This document shows positions 8,740 through 17,506 of a stretch of DNA of 44,404 nt, in pieces (the first letter of the stretch is position 1; every line of letters begins with the position of its first letter). This stretch comes from a virus. A program made the translations under genes and the position numbers. The notes below the pieces were generated by a model. The model was given only the letters and a program-made list of their open reading frames with translations. It had not been told where the DNA came from and ran no database searches. The stretch spans positions 1 through 44,404 of the IMG/VR virus record IMGVR_UViG_3300023178_000092. One strand, 5' to 3'.

Positions 8740-9870
8740 TTAAGTTGCGTGTACTAAGAAGCCGCTAAAAAATGATTTAACGTTAACTTGGTCACTTGCA
8801 GTCGATGCTTCTTCTGTATTGATAAATACATCAACGTAATCAGTTGAACCATTTAAATGTAGCATCCCACTAGGCAACGGATAATTACCATTATACAATC
8901 TGTCACCATCATACTGTAGCTGTATTCTTAAAAGATTATCCGCAGTAGTTAAACCGTTTTTAGAAACATTCAAACTAAGAACACCATTGATGGTACTCAT
9001 TACCAATCTAATTGCACCGCTAAAAAAGTACCAACCAGCAACTTGTGGTGTATATCTATGATTTGTAGCGTCCCAATACCCACCAGTATCAAACTCAGGC
9101 GTAGAATTAAATTGTATTATTGTATTCGTTGAAGCGGATATCGATTGGTCAATATCAGTCGCTGCTACTTGAAACGCTATTTGCTTTGGCTGGATTAGAC
9201 CGTTGCTATCAATAGTCATAGCTGTAGTTGTGCCAGTAGCATCTTTGATTGTGCCTACGTTTAGGCCGCCAGTAGCTGTAGCTGCACTGGTAAATGTAAC
9301 ACCGCCATTAAACGTACCACCACTTGCCTTACTTACTGTGTCAGCAAGCTGGAACTTCTCATATATAACAATCTCAACTACCTGCCCAGCAGTCAGCGCA
9401 GACAGACCACCTACAGTGTTTGCCGTTGTGGTGTTGTAGTCTGTACCAGCTACAAGTGAAATACCGTTTAGACTTACGTCAATCTCAGCGTTGGCAGCAA
9501 AGGACAGGCCAGCTATCTGTGCAGTACCAATAGATGTCTCACCACCTGTAGCTGTGTAATAGTGTCTTGCACGAACAGCCTCGCTGTTAATCTTAGCTAC
9601 ATTGTAAATGTCATACACTACAACTTCTACAATGTCACCGCTAGACAGGGCGGCTAGGCTGCTGATTGTGTTGGCTGTACCTACGCCATAGTCAGTGCCT
9701 TGCACAAGCAGGATACCGTTGAGGTATACATCAACATATTCACCGTCAGTGAACTTCAGTGTTTTGCTATTGTCATCTGCGCCAGACAGTGATGTTTCAC
9801 CGCCAGTAGCAGTGAAGTGATAGCGTTGTCTAACGCCTGAACCTGTTGGTGATTTACCTATGTATGGCAT
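8740..9870 (-). CDS. Tail fibre with tandem beta modules (376 aa)
   Basis: The fibre head MPYIGKSPTGSGVRQRY is followed by two tandem copies of a module of about 85 residues. Each copy opens with TATGGETS, contains VYLNG or VSLNG and GTDY, and ends in VEVVVYD or VEIVIYE. After a collagen-like or linker stretch, the C-terminal half is a jelly-roll-like domain (residues about 225-376, with VAGWYFFSGAIRL) of the C1q/TNF type seen on fibre tips; that fold call is inference. AAGGAAAAGC lies before the ATG. Its head is related to those of the genes at 10593-10640 and 11518-12447. Confidence 0.85.
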   Translation of the reverse strand: MPYIGKSPTGSGVRQRYHFTATGGETSLSGADDNSKTLKFTDGEYVDVYLNGILLVQGTDYGVGTANTISSLAALSSGDIVEVVVYDIYNVAKINSEAVRARHYYTATGGETSIGTAQIAGLSFAANAEIDVSLNGISLVAGTDYNTTTANTVGGLSALTAGQVVEIVIYEKFQLADTVSKASGGTFNGGVTFTSAATATGGLNVGTIKDATGTTTAMTIDSNGLIQPKQIAFQVAATDIDQSISASTNTIIQFNSTPEFDTGGYWDATNHRYTPQVAGWYFFSGAIRLVMSTINGVLSLNVSKNGLTTADNLLRIQLQYDGDRLYNGNYPLPSGMLHLNGSTDYVDVFINTEEASTASDQVNVKSFFSGFLVHAT

Positions 9871-9879
9871 AGCTTTTCC

Positions 9880-10071
9880 TTATGGTTTAGTAGGCCAATC
9901 ACTAGCCGCTAGGTCAGGCCAGTTAGCGTGGTCTGGTAAGTCACGCAACGCTTGGCGGTATGCAGTCTGTGCCGCAGTCATTGTATTATCTGATGCACCC
10001 CACCAATCTGTTTCATGAAGTAAACGATTGCGTTCACCTCTGTTTTGTTTTTCTGTTGTTAGGTCAGTCAT
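9880..10071 (-). CDS. Tail assembly chaperone-like protein, short paralogue (63 aa)
   Basis: The protein contains ERNRLLHETDWW and TAYRQALRDLP, the two hallmarks of the phage tail/fibre assembly chaperone family (Phage_tail_APC, PF16778). Such proteins are thought to help fibres fold or attach. It is half the length of the second copy at 10640-10966, lacking that copy's N-terminal 45 residues. It is translationally linked to the fibre-like gene upstream (TAGATGA) and lies directly before the 376-aa fibre, suggesting each chaperone came with its own fibre cassette. Confidence 0.85.
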   Translation of the reverse strand: MTDLTTEKQNRGERNRLLHETDWWGASDNTMTAAQTAYRQALRDLPDHANWPDLAASDWPTKP

Positions 10072-10596
10072 CTACGCATCCTCTGTTCTATATGTTCCAG
10101 TGACAAAAACTTCAGAATCGGCTTCGTCTATTGATGTGGTTAGAAACCTACTAGAAGTGTTTCCAGAATTGTAATAAAACCTTATGTAATCGGTATTATT
10201 TCTCACTAAGGGTTTTAAGGAATAGGATGCTGTAAAACTTATATTATCAAAAAAACTTACACTGCCAGACCACTGTTCAGAAGCACCGTTAGAACTTGCT
10301 GAAGTGAAGGGTAAACCGACTAGACGAACGCTCTGTCCAGTAGCACCACCGTTTGTATATGTCCAAGTAGTAGGCGATTTAATATGAATTTGATAAAACA
10401 CTAAATCACCAATTCTTATATAAACCCCATGTTGTACTTGGTATGTGCCTGTGGTTATTGATGCTGTTACATCTGTTGCATCATCAGATGACCAAACAGG
10501 AACAAAAGTGCCAGTGCGGTAAAAATTGCCTGTGCCACTACCTACGCCCTCAACAATGCTAGGATATAAATCTGCGGTTTCTCTTGCTTCACTCAT
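10072..10596 (-). CDS. Fibre-associated beta-rich protein (174 aa)
   Basis: This is a beta-rich, Ser/Thr/Gly/Tyr-heavy protein with no signal peptide and no membrane segment. It has a short N-terminal helix and a domain with HGVYIRIGDLVFYQIHI, a phrase typical of tip domains in phage tail fibres. Its ATG overlaps the stop of the 15-codon fibre relic (ATGA), so it is translated as the continuation of that remnant. It probably supplies the tip of a split or recombined fibre. The function is inferred from context. Confidence 0.75.
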   Translation of the reverse strand: MSEARETADLYPSIVEGVGSGTGNFYRTGTFVPVWSSDDATDVTASITTGTYQVQHGVYIRIGDLVFYQIHIKSPTTWTYTNGGATGQSVRLVGLPFTSASSNGASEQWSGSVSFFDNISFTASYSLKPLVRNNTDYIRFYYNSGNTSSRFLTTSIDEADSEVFVTGTYRTEDA

Positions 10597-10640
10597 CTAT
10601 CTACCCTCACGGCTGTTGGGGATTTACCTATGTATGCCAT
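10593..10640 (-). pseudogene. 15-codon relic of a fibre N-terminus
   Basis: The frame encodes MAYIGKSPTAVRVDR and then TGA. The first nine residues match the fibre head MPYIGKSPT of the 376-aa fibre and are close to the head of the 309-aa fibre. It starts inside the stop of the upstream chaperone gene (TAATG) and ends in an ATGA overlap with the next gene, so ribosomes should still pass through it. It looks like the leftover of a fibre gene whose shaft was replaced by recombination, kept because it preserves coupling. Confidence 0.7.
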
Positions 10641-10966
10641 TATGGTTTCTCCGGCCAGACTACATCATCTAGGCTACTATATGTGTTCGTGATATCACGA
10701 AGGGCTTGGCGGTAGGTAATCTGAGCCGAAGTCATTGTCGGCGTATCAGACATATCCCACCAGTCAGTCTCTGCAATTAAACGGTTACGCTCTGTGCGTA
10801 ATTCGTCCAGCTTATAAGCCGCCAGCAACTCAGCTTCTTTGGTTGTTACCGCAGAGGCATCCAAAGATACAATGTTGCCATCGGCATCCCTAGCAACAGC
10901 GTCAGGCCCATCGCCAATGATTGAAGATACATTGCTGTAGAGTGCGTAAATTGCTTCGTGTTGCAT
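10640..10966 (-). CDS. Tail assembly chaperone-like protein, full-length paralogue (108 aa)
   Basis: The C-terminal half has RTERNRLIAETDWWDMSD and TYRQALRDI, the Phage_tail_APC (PF16778) pattern, as in the 63-aa copy at 9880-10071. The N-terminal 45 residues (YALYSNVSSIIGDGPDAVARDADGN) form the added domain often seen before this motif. It lies between two fibre-type genes and is expected to assist fibre folding. Its stop overlaps the start of the fibre relic. Confidence 0.87.
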   Translation of the reverse strand: MQHEAIYALYSNVSSIIGDGPDAVARDADGNIVSLDASAVTTKEAELLAAYKLDELRTERNRLIAETDWWDMSDTPTMTSAQITYRQALRDITNTYSSLDDVVWPEKP

Positions 10967-10969
10967 TGG

Positions 10970-11518
10970 TTATGCCTCTATTTCTGTAAGAATTATCGTA
11001 CTAGACCCACGGTAATAACCTGAAATATTGTCATCTGTAGACGACGAATTGATAAAGGTCGTTCCTGACTCATGCCGTGCTTGGATGCCGTAGGTTACAG
11101 TTGTGTCTGTCCCAGTTTTGTCTAAGTAACTAAATGCTACAGGTTTTGGGCGATTGTACTGATGGTCGATAATTAGCATGATACCACTTTGCCTATTGCC
11201 AACATTAGTAGCATCTGCCAAAGCAGAACTATTACGTCTTAATCGGATGCCACGCCTAGTATTAGTTGTATTAGCGTCCCACGCACCTATAGAAATCTGG
11301 ATAAGGACATAATTTGCCGCATCAGACTTGGTAATAGAACAGTTATCTAAACCAGTAATATCCGTCCAAGTTGCATTAGTACTAAAACTGAATTGGTCGG
11401 TTAATTCAAAAGACTTTACCTGCAACACCTTACCGCCACCAGCCCCTGTTACAGTGCCAGTAAACGTATAGTCATCTGTTAAATCAATGCTGTCTGCATC
11501 TAATTTTGAAAGTGCCAT
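10970..11518 (-). CDS. Fibre-associated beta-rich protein (182 aa)
   Basis: The head MALSKLDADSIDLTDDYTFTGTV is of a kind common on marine-phage fibres. It is followed by a single beta-rich domain rich in Thr, Asn and Ser, ending SGYYRGSSTIILTEIEA. The ATG overlaps the stop of the 309-aa fibre (TAATG), so the two are made together. It likely forms a receptor-contacting or collar part of the fibre system. No enzymatic motif is seen. Confidence 0.77.
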   Translation of the reverse strand: MALSKLDADSIDLTDDYTFTGTVTGAGGGKVLQVKSFELTDQFSFSTNATWTDITGLDNCSITKSDAANYVLIQISIGAWDANTTNTRRGIRLRRNSSALADATNVGNRQSGIMLIIDHQYNRPKPVAFSYLDKTGTDTTVTYGIQARHESGTTFINSSSTDDNISGYYRGSSTIILTEIEA

Positions 11519-12447
11519 TAAGCTATCCTCACGATAGATAGAAAAGTCGGTCTGGCAGTTGCACCAAAAGTAATCGTACTATTTATTAGGTTTTCAACCT
11601 CATGGTTCATGTTATAATTTGCTCCTGCCATATTTGCGTAACCATAAAGATGCACTTTGGTTGTTGCGGTGGTAGACTTATAAATAAAAGTTCCGCTAAG
11701 TGTTATTGAACCAACTTCATTGTTTGAGTCAGTCATTAAATGTGCGCCGCTACCGTTTACATCAGCAAATGTTGTGCCGTCCGTTGCAATGCGTACCACT
11801 GCACCAGCGTCTTGCATTGTTTCTGTAGTTACAGCCGTTGATTTAAAACCTATTGAATAAGAAATTAAATAAACACCATCACTGCTATCAAGAAGATAAG
11901 CATCATTTGCACTGTCGAAATTGGATTTGGTGTCGTACTTTACAGTACCGCTACCACCAAAATCGACAATATGTGCAGTATCATCACCAAGTCCACTTTG
12001 GTTAGTTGTTAAATCAACGTGGAAGTATTCTTTGCCAGTAGGTTTAAAATCACCTGTAGTTGAAACATCGCCAGTAAACGTACCTGTTGTAGCAGATAAA
12101 GCACTGCTAAACGTACCTGTTGTGGCTGTAACTCCACTGCTAAACGTACCAGTACTTGCTTCAAGCGCACTACCAGAGGGATGACTTACTGTACCTATAG
12201 ACTTACCTTGAAACACAACGTAGAAATCATCAGTAGATGCAATGCTTCCTGTCATAGTTAGACCAGTAGAGCCAGTGATGTTATATGCTACACCCGGTTC
12301 TTGACGAACATTATTTACAAATACTTCGATATCCTGTGCGCTACCTACTGGACTATCAAGAGTAAAAGTTGTACCACTTTCACCTGTTAAATCTTGATAT
12401 GTAAGAGAAGCAAACTGTGTAGCAGGTGTGTTACCAATATATGGCAT
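11518..12447 (-). CDS. Tail fibre with MPYIG head (309 aa)
   Basis: The head MPYIGNTPATQFASLTYQ leads into one copy of the same beta module found twice in the 376-aa fibre (DIEVFVNNVRQEPGVAY, then FYVVFQG). A short shaft follows with repeated (T/S)TGTFSS phrases at intervals of 12 residues (residues about 100-130), typical of triple-stranded fibre shafts. The C-terminal 170 residues are a beta-rich tip. Start and stop both overlap neighbours by TAATG-type coupling. It is one of three fibres in the island that share the same head type. Confidence 0.83.
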   Translation of the reverse strand: MPYIGNTPATQFASLTYQDLTGESGTTFTLDSPVGSAQDIEVFVNNVRQEPGVAYNITGSTGLTMTGSIASTDDFYVVFQGKSIGTVSHPSGSALEASTGTFSSGVTATTGTFSSALSATTGTFTGDVSTTGDFKPTGKEYFHVDLTTNQSGLGDDTAHIVDFGGSGTVKYDTKSNFDSANDAYLLDSSDGVYLISYSIGFKSTAVTTETMQDAGAVVRIATDGTTFADVNGSGAHLMTDSNNEVGSITLSGTFIYKSTTATTKVHLYGYANMAGANYNMNHEVENLINSTITFGATARPTFLSIVRIA

Positions 12448-12776
12448 TAAGTTATCTCCATAATGCTCAAAGTTGTATCAGCACTATTGGCTGTATCTGA
12501 GATGACACTAATAGTGTGCGTAGCTTCCATGATAATCTTATTACCTGCCATGTATTCAAATGATGATGAAGCAGGAATAGGAATATCTTTTGCTAAGAAC
12601 ACAGTAGCACCAGCAGCCAGTTTAATATCTACAAGTATCTGACTGCTGGATGTATTAGCGATTGTTAGGCCAATAACAACAGTAGTAGTAGACGCTGGCG
12701 CAGTATACACGTTCATAGCTGCGTTAGCACCAGTGCTAGAGCCATCAAACGTCTTTACTTTAAAAGTATTAGCCAT
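12447..12776 (-). CDS. Small beta-rich structural protein (109 aa)
   Basis: This beta-sandwich-type protein has alternating hydrophobic strands (TTTVVIGLTIANTSS, QILVDIKLA, SSFEYMAGNKIIME) and no signal peptide. Its layout resembles that of the 122-aa protein at 32614-32982, both starting with a vaTf/T-rich strand and ending in a GDKI/GNKI strand. This kind of protein is frequent among head-fibre, collar or adaptor parts of phages. GGAG is placed well before the ATG. The structural role is inferred. Confidence 0.75.
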   Translation of the reverse strand: MANTFKVKTFDGSSTGANAAMNVYTAPASTTTVVIGLTIANTSSSQILVDIKLAAGATVFLAKDIPIPASSSFEYMAGNKIIMEATHTISVISDTANSADTTLSIMEIT

Positions 12777-12786
12777 TGTTTACTCC

Positions 12787-13233
12787 TTACGCTGTGTCGT
12801 CAATTAAAGCAGCGACAATGCAAGTAACTTCCGCTGTGTCTGAAATAGCTTCAACATTTTGTACAAGCGTCAAGTTAGGGCTAATCGCAATAGAATGACC
12901 AGCAGCTAGTTTAATTTCTGTTGCTGCTTTTGTTGCTGCACCATTCAAAGAAAGATAAATAGCATTGTTTGCATCTGTATTTTTAACAAACAAAAATTTA
13001 ACTGTGTCTGCTGCAGCATCAATAGCAGTCATACCAGTACCAGTATTTACACCATCATAATCAATGTAATTACCTGCAATTAAGTCTGCAGTCGTTGTTT
13101 GTACGTCAGTCTTTTTGTAATACCATTTATCGTTAGCGTCTGCTGGTGTAACAGTCATGCTACCAGAAATTACGCTTGCAATTTCATCAGGCAATACCGT
13201 TGCCTGTACGGTTACTGAGGCATCGTTTGCCAT
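12787..13233 (-). CDS. Small structural protein, first gene of the fibre island (148 aa)
   Basis: This is a beta-rich, Ala/Thr/Asp-rich soluble protein (MANDASVTVQATVLPDEIAS). It contains VKFLFVKNTDANNAIYLSLNG and AAGHSIAISP, repeating the strand pattern of the following 109-aa protein. It is the first gene after the perfect promoter at 13271-13299 and has GGAGACTAACAA before the ATG. High expression fits a multi-copy virion part. The exact role is unknown. Confidence 0.75.
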   Translation of the reverse strand: MANDASVTVQATVLPDEIASVISGSMTVTPADANDKWYYKKTDVQTTTADLIAGNYIDYDGVNTGTGMTAIDAAADTVKFLFVKNTDANNAIYLSLNGAATKAATEIKLAAGHSIAISPNLTLVQNVEAISDTAEVTCIVAALIDDTA

Positions 13234-13270
13234 TTGTTAGTCTCCTTCAATTGAGGCTTATAACACTATA

Positions 13271-13299
13271 ATTATACCACAATTATAATGTTTTGTCAA
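13271..13299 (-). promoter_or_regulatory. Consensus sigma70-type promoter P2 for the fibre island
   Basis: Reading the minus strand, TTGACA (13299-13294) is followed by a 17-bp spacer ending TTGTGG and then TATAAT (13276-13271). Both boxes are perfect and the spacer ends TGG, giving an extended -10. It lies in the 75-bp gap after the long fibre gene and ahead of the 148-aa gene. Expected transcription starts near 13264. Confidence 0.85.
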
Positions 13300-13320
13300 G
13301 CACTTTTTTATCCAAGTGCT
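13299..13320 (-). terminator. Hairpin enclosing the fibre stop codon
   Basis: AGCACTT (13299-13305) and AAGTGCT (13314-13320) form a 7-bp stem with an 8-nt loop holding the TAA stop of the 667-aa fibre. No U-tract follows, because the promoter P2 begins immediately. It may act as a weak terminator or mRNA 3' end stabiliser. It could also be an operator, since the arms are near the AAGTG/CACTT dyads found at the late promoter. Confidence 0.45.
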
Positions 13321-15311
13321 ATTGCTAATGCGGTGGGGTCGTCTGTGGAAAACCCTGCGCTTGTTAAGTATGTTTTAATTTGAGAAAATGTTGCTTTTAC
13401 ATTTACTGCACCAGAAGCATCATATACAATCATTTCATCTGCATCTGCAATCGGGTCAGCTAAAGCAGTTAAACCATTTATGGCTAGTTCTTCTGTGTTA
13501 CCTGTTGTGATAACTTTACCAGTTACATTTGGCAGTGTAATATCATGGTCTGCTGTTGGGTCTGCACTTTTCTTTAACGCAACTCTAAATGTGTCTGTAG
13601 AATCTTTAAAGTCAACAGCATTATCATGGGCAAGCTGTATATCACCACCGCTTACTGTAATACCGCCTGTAAATGACCCGCCAGCAATTTGACCATCTAC
13701 ATACGCTTTAACAGATTGTTGTGTAGCAAGAGCAGTATCACTATCTGATGTTAAGTCATCTTCATCAAGAATAGATGTAATGGCTGTCGCGCCAGAAGCA
13801 ATCTTTAACTTGCTAATGTCTACAGAACCTGTACCATTTGGTGTAAGTGTAATGTCTTGATTCGTTGTGGTGCTGATAATATCGTCATTAACTACAATGT
13901 CACCAGTACCATTGGTAGCAAGAATGATATTACCGTTGGTGTCTGTACTACTAATTGTGTTGCCATCAATAGTAATATTATCAATGTCAACTTGCGTGTC
14001 CATGACGATTGTACCATCGCCTTTAATACGCATACGTTCTGTTGCTGCACCTGATGTGTTTGTTTTAAATACAAGTGCTGTTGTATTTACGGCAGTAGCA
14101 AAAGTATCTTCTGCTACAGCTTCAATAGCTGCACCATCAAGAATAGCATCTCCACCACTAGCTTCATCTGGTGCATTAAATGTAATCTTACCAAGTATTT
14201 CACCTGACTCAACTGCCGTATCACCTGTTTGCAGGTTAAGTTCAAAACCGGATGCTGCTTTAGCTTGAATACCTGTATCTGCTTCATGTGTTAAAGTTAC
14301 ATCACCGTCAGCACCAATGTTAATAACAGCAGCATCTGATGACAGGGAAAGGTCATCACCAATATCAGCATCGCCTGTAACATTTAAGTCTGTGCTAATA
14401 TCAATTTGACCAGTTACGTTTACGCCATCAGCATCTGTAGCAAGTTTTAGTGCATTAGCATGATAAAATTCAGAACCAGCACCTTCTGTAAATGTAGCTA
14501 GTGCTTCTGTATTAGCAGCATTTTGAAATTGTAACAGATTACTAGAAATATAAAGATTTCCTGTGCCTGTATCTTGTATCCAACTATGAAGACCATTATG
14601 ATATATTTCTAAGTCAGGTGTAACACTATCACCAAACGTAATTTTTTCGTTGTCATCAAGGTGTATACCGTCTAGTGCAAGACTGCCTGTAATAGCAACA
14701 CCTGTTGCTGTTGTCTCAAACTTTTTACTGTTGTCGTAGTACAGTTCTACTGCACCATCTTTATCCATTGTAATATAAGTTTCGGTGTCGGTGTCACTAC
14801 GAAGTGTAATGCCATCACCCTGTATATATAGTTCACCTGCATTAGATTCAATATAGTTATCTGTGCCATCGTGATAGATTTGTAAATCTGGAGTAGTAGC
14901 GTCACCAAAAGCAGCTTTAGCGTTGTCAGCAAACTCTAGTGCGTTGTCACTGGCATCAAACACAATATTGTAGGCTGCACCTGTGAGCGTAACATCGCCA
15001 GTGGTAGTTACATCTGCAAGATTAGCTGTACCAGCTAGGTACATATCTTTAAACTTGAGGCCAGTAGTTCCTATATCAAGTGTATTGTTTGTTTTAGGTT
15101 TAATATCTGTAGTGCTTGCTACAAAGTCTTGGGCAGGTCCAAGCACAGTAACTGGACCACCCTCGCCTGACGTACCATCGTGCGAGTGTCCTGTGCTACT
15201 GTTAAACGCAGCTTCAATGGCATCATATTCACCATCAAAGTCAGCAGCGTTAATAATGTTACCATCAGCAATGTTGTTAATGGTATCGTTTCTAGTGTAG
15301 CCTGTTCCCAT
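13308..15311 (-). CDS. Long tail fibre (667 aa)
   Basis: The head MGTGYTRNDTINNIADGNII followed by NAADFDGEYDAIEAAFN and a HSHDGT motif is the standard N-terminus of virion-bound fibres in marine podo- and myoviruses. The shaft holds repeated blocks with FGD..TPDL(Q/E)IYH(D/N)G (about residues 130-145 and 225-240). Many TGTVDI- and DGT-rich beta repeats follow. The C-terminus (AFSQIKTYL..AGFSTDDPTALAIALG) is an oligomerisation or tip segment. It follows the tail-tube gene by 5 nt and is probably the main, directly tail-attached fibre. Confidence 0.9.
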   Translation of the reverse strand: MGTGYTRNDTINNIADGNIINAADFDGEYDAIEAAFNSSTGHSHDGTSGEGGPVTVLGPAQDFVASTTDIKPKTNNTLDIGTTGLKFKDMYLAGTANLADVTTTGDVTLTGAAYNIVFDASDNALEFADNAKAAFGDATTPDLQIYHDGTDNYIESNAGELYIQGDGITLRSDTDTETYITMDKDGAVELYYDNSKKFETTATGVAITGSLALDGIHLDDNEKITFGDSVTPDLEIYHNGLHSWIQDTGTGNLYISSNLLQFQNAANTEALATFTEGAGSEFYHANALKLATDADGVNVTGQIDISTDLNVTGDADIGDDLSLSSDAAVINIGADGDVTLTHEADTGIQAKAASGFELNLQTGDTAVESGEILGKITFNAPDEASGGDAILDGAAIEAVAEDTFATAVNTTALVFKTNTSGAATERMRIKGDGTIVMDTQVDIDNITIDGNTISSTDTNGNIILATNGTGDIVVNDDIISTTTNQDITLTPNGTGSVDISKLKIASGATAITSILDEDDLTSDSDTALATQQSVKAYVDGQIAGGSFTGGITVSGGDIQLAHDNAVDFKDSTDTFRVALKKSADPTADHDITLPNVTGKVITTGNTEELAINGLTALADPIADADEMIVYDASGAVNVKATFSQIKTYLTSAGFSTDDPTALAIALG

Positions 15312-15316
15312 AGTTT

Positions 15317-17494
15317 TTACCTTCTATCGTTTAATCCATATTCAACTGTCAGTGCATCAATTGAATATGGTGGGTTTTGGTCATTTGATTCAAACTGAAA
15401 TGACACTGTAAATCCTGAACCAACAACTTGCGTCTGAAATAGTTTAAGCAGCTTTGTACCAAACCGTGTAATACCAAATGTACCACTACCAAAGAAACCA
15501 ACAGTACCCTGCGTATTCAATATGCTAATTGGTGCGGGTTGAATTGTACCCTGACTATCAAAGTCTAACTTCAAACTTACATTAAATGCGACACTACCTT
15601 GCGGGTCAGTATACAAAAACAATTTATAAAATGTTTTACGTTTACGTGGGTCACTAATTGGCAAATGCGGTGTAGCAAATGTTGTTTGAATATTGGTGCC
15701 ATCAAACGAGTTGCCACTTTCCATTTGGTATAAGTAGCCATCATTATTTGCGAACAGTACCACTTCTACATTTTGGTTGTAGTCACTATCCGCTACGTAA
15801 GCCCGTATACCCCGTGTCTCTGCCCAAGCCATGCCCTCACCACCTTGAGGCGCAAACTGGGTTGCCAATATACCTTGAGCATTTTCTTGCGTAATATTAT
15901 TGTTATAACCAAGTATTCTGTACTGTGACTTCTCACGAATTACGCAACTTGTAAATGACGTGTTAGAAGAAATAAAACCTGTCATTGTACTTTGAATTGT
16001 TTTAGATACGGAAGCTAATCCAAAGTCGCCTATTCTATCTGTTCCGCTAAGTAGTCTCAACCCGTCTGGGCCAAGAAACATTACGTCACCACCTATTTCT
16101 TGTACAGTATCTGAATCAATACACCCAATGTCTACTGTAATCGGCTGCAGTGAAAAGTCTGCAATAGTAGTGCCTGTTAGCTGATGGATACTGTTTTCGG
16201 TAAAGATAATAAGTTGTTGTCTAAATACCGTCAGTGCAGTAATCGTGCCACCAACATTTATACTGCCTGAACCATTCGCTACTGAAAAATCTGTGTCTGT
16301 ATATGGCGCAGTAAATGTTACTGTTGTACCTTTAGCAAAAAATAAATGGTTCTTAACTTCCGCTACAAATGTAGCACCTATAACATCTGCAGGTGCATCT
16401 AGTAATACTTGAAACGTGGCATTGTCATATAATGCTGGCTCGTTTAGCCCATCAACAATTGCAATCTTTTCTGTGCCGTTAAAGTTATATTTAGCAAATC
16501 TAGTTTTGTTGGCACTTTCTCTGCTTGTTGATAAAAAAGTAATTACTGCATTGTCTGCTGGACTACTTGCAAGTGCTGGGTTTATTGCTAGTGTAGCACC
16601 GCCTGATGTTACTGTTGCGTTTGCTGTGACTGTGTATATTAAATCTACGCCAGCAATTTTAAATGCGTCACCTGCCTGTGGAGCAGAATCCAAACCGTCA
16701 ATTGCTAGACTTGTACCAGTTTGACTGCCGCCGTTTACAAGTGGTGTGCCATAATCAGGCACGTTAATTTTTGTAAAGCCACTGCCGCCAGTTTTAAATA
16801 TGTCAGCGTTCTTACAAACAATTGCACTGTCTTCCCATGCCGCTAGACCAAGTGCAAGATAATTAGATGTAGTGCTTATGAATGTAGCTGTATCTCCATT
16901 AGATGGATTAACAACCATTGTTTCATCTAGTGTAAGCGTTGCCCTATTATTTGTAGCATCAAATGTTACACCGCCAGATGCAATAGTATATCTAAATGTA
17001 AGCACTGCATTGTCAGCAGGTGATACCGTTAGTTCTGGACTAATAGTCAGCGTTGATGCTGTTCCTACTAAAGCAGTAGCGGCACTGACAGTATATACAG
17101 TTGTATCACCGTCAATAGTAAAAGTATCATTAGCAGAGGGTGCAACATCCAATCCATCTACGTCTAGTGATGTACCTGTCTGCGTAGCACCTGCTACTAA
17201 ACCACCATCTAACGAGAATACATCTCCAGCTTGTGGTGTAGTGTGTATGGCAGCTAGTATAAGCCCTGTGCCACTCTGTCCATCACCGTGTACTACAGGT
17301 GCGCCATAGGGTGGAATAATAGCACTGTCGTACTTATCATACCCTTCGATACGTCTGTAACCACCCTCAACAGAAGGTTCAAAGTTACGTAGTATCCTTG
17401 CGCTTCCCGGTGCGTTTGTACCTTGCTGCAGAGGAGAAAGGTTTGTTATAAGACCACCACGAAACTCAACTGGATAGGTTTGCCATGCATCCAT
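15317..17494 (-). CDS. Tail tubular protein B-like nozzle protein (725 aa)
   Basis: Order and length fit the T7 gp12-type nozzle: it follows the gp11-like adaptor. It begins with FRGGLITNLSPLQQGTNAPGSARILRNFEP, a phrase style shared by podovirus tail-tube B proteins. Inserted in the first half are three related beta modules at about residues 66-98 (degenerate), 103-169 and 256-320. Each has a QTGTSL..DGLD..P and GD.F.I.G..YTV pattern. The C-terminal half (FFAKGTTVTFTAP, then VFRQQLIIFTENSIHQLTG and DVMFLGPDGLRLLSG) carries the propeller-like core. It should form the distal tail tube through which DNA is ejected. Confidence 0.86.
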   Translation of the reverse strand: MDAWQTYPVEFRGGLITNLSPLQQGTNAPGSARILRNFEPSVEGGYRRIEGYDKYDSAIIPPYGAPVVHGDGQSGTGLILAAIHTTPQAGDVFSLDGGLVAGATQTGTSLDVDGLDVAPSANDTFTIDGDTTVYTVSAATALVGTASTLTISPELTVSPADNAVLTFRYTIASGGVTFDATNNRATLTLDETMVVNPSNGDTATFISTTSNYLALGLAAWEDSAIVCKNADIFKTGGSGFTKINVPDYGTPLVNGGSQTGTSLAIDGLDSAPQAGDAFKIAGVDLIYTVTANATVTSGGATLAINPALASSPADNAVITFLSTSRESANKTRFAKYNFNGTEKIAIVDGLNEPALYDNATFQVLLDAPADVIGATFVAEVKNHLFFAKGTTVTFTAPYTDTDFSVANGSGSINVGGTITALTVFRQQLIIFTENSIHQLTGTTIADFSLQPITVDIGCIDSDTVQEIGGDVMFLGPDGLRLLSGTDRIGDFGLASVSKTIQSTMTGFISSNTSFTSCVIREKSQYRILGYNNNITQENAQGILATQFAPQGGEGMAWAETRGIRAYVADSDYNQNVEVVLFANNDGYLYQMESGNSFDGTNIQTTFATPHLPISDPRKRKTFYKLFLYTDPQGSVAFNVSLKLDFDSQGTIQPAPISILNTQGTVGFFGSGTFGITRFGTKLLKLFQTQVVGSGFTVSFQFESNDQNPPYSIDALTVEYGLNDRR

Positions 17495-17506
17495 TGTGAT
17501 AGCCTC

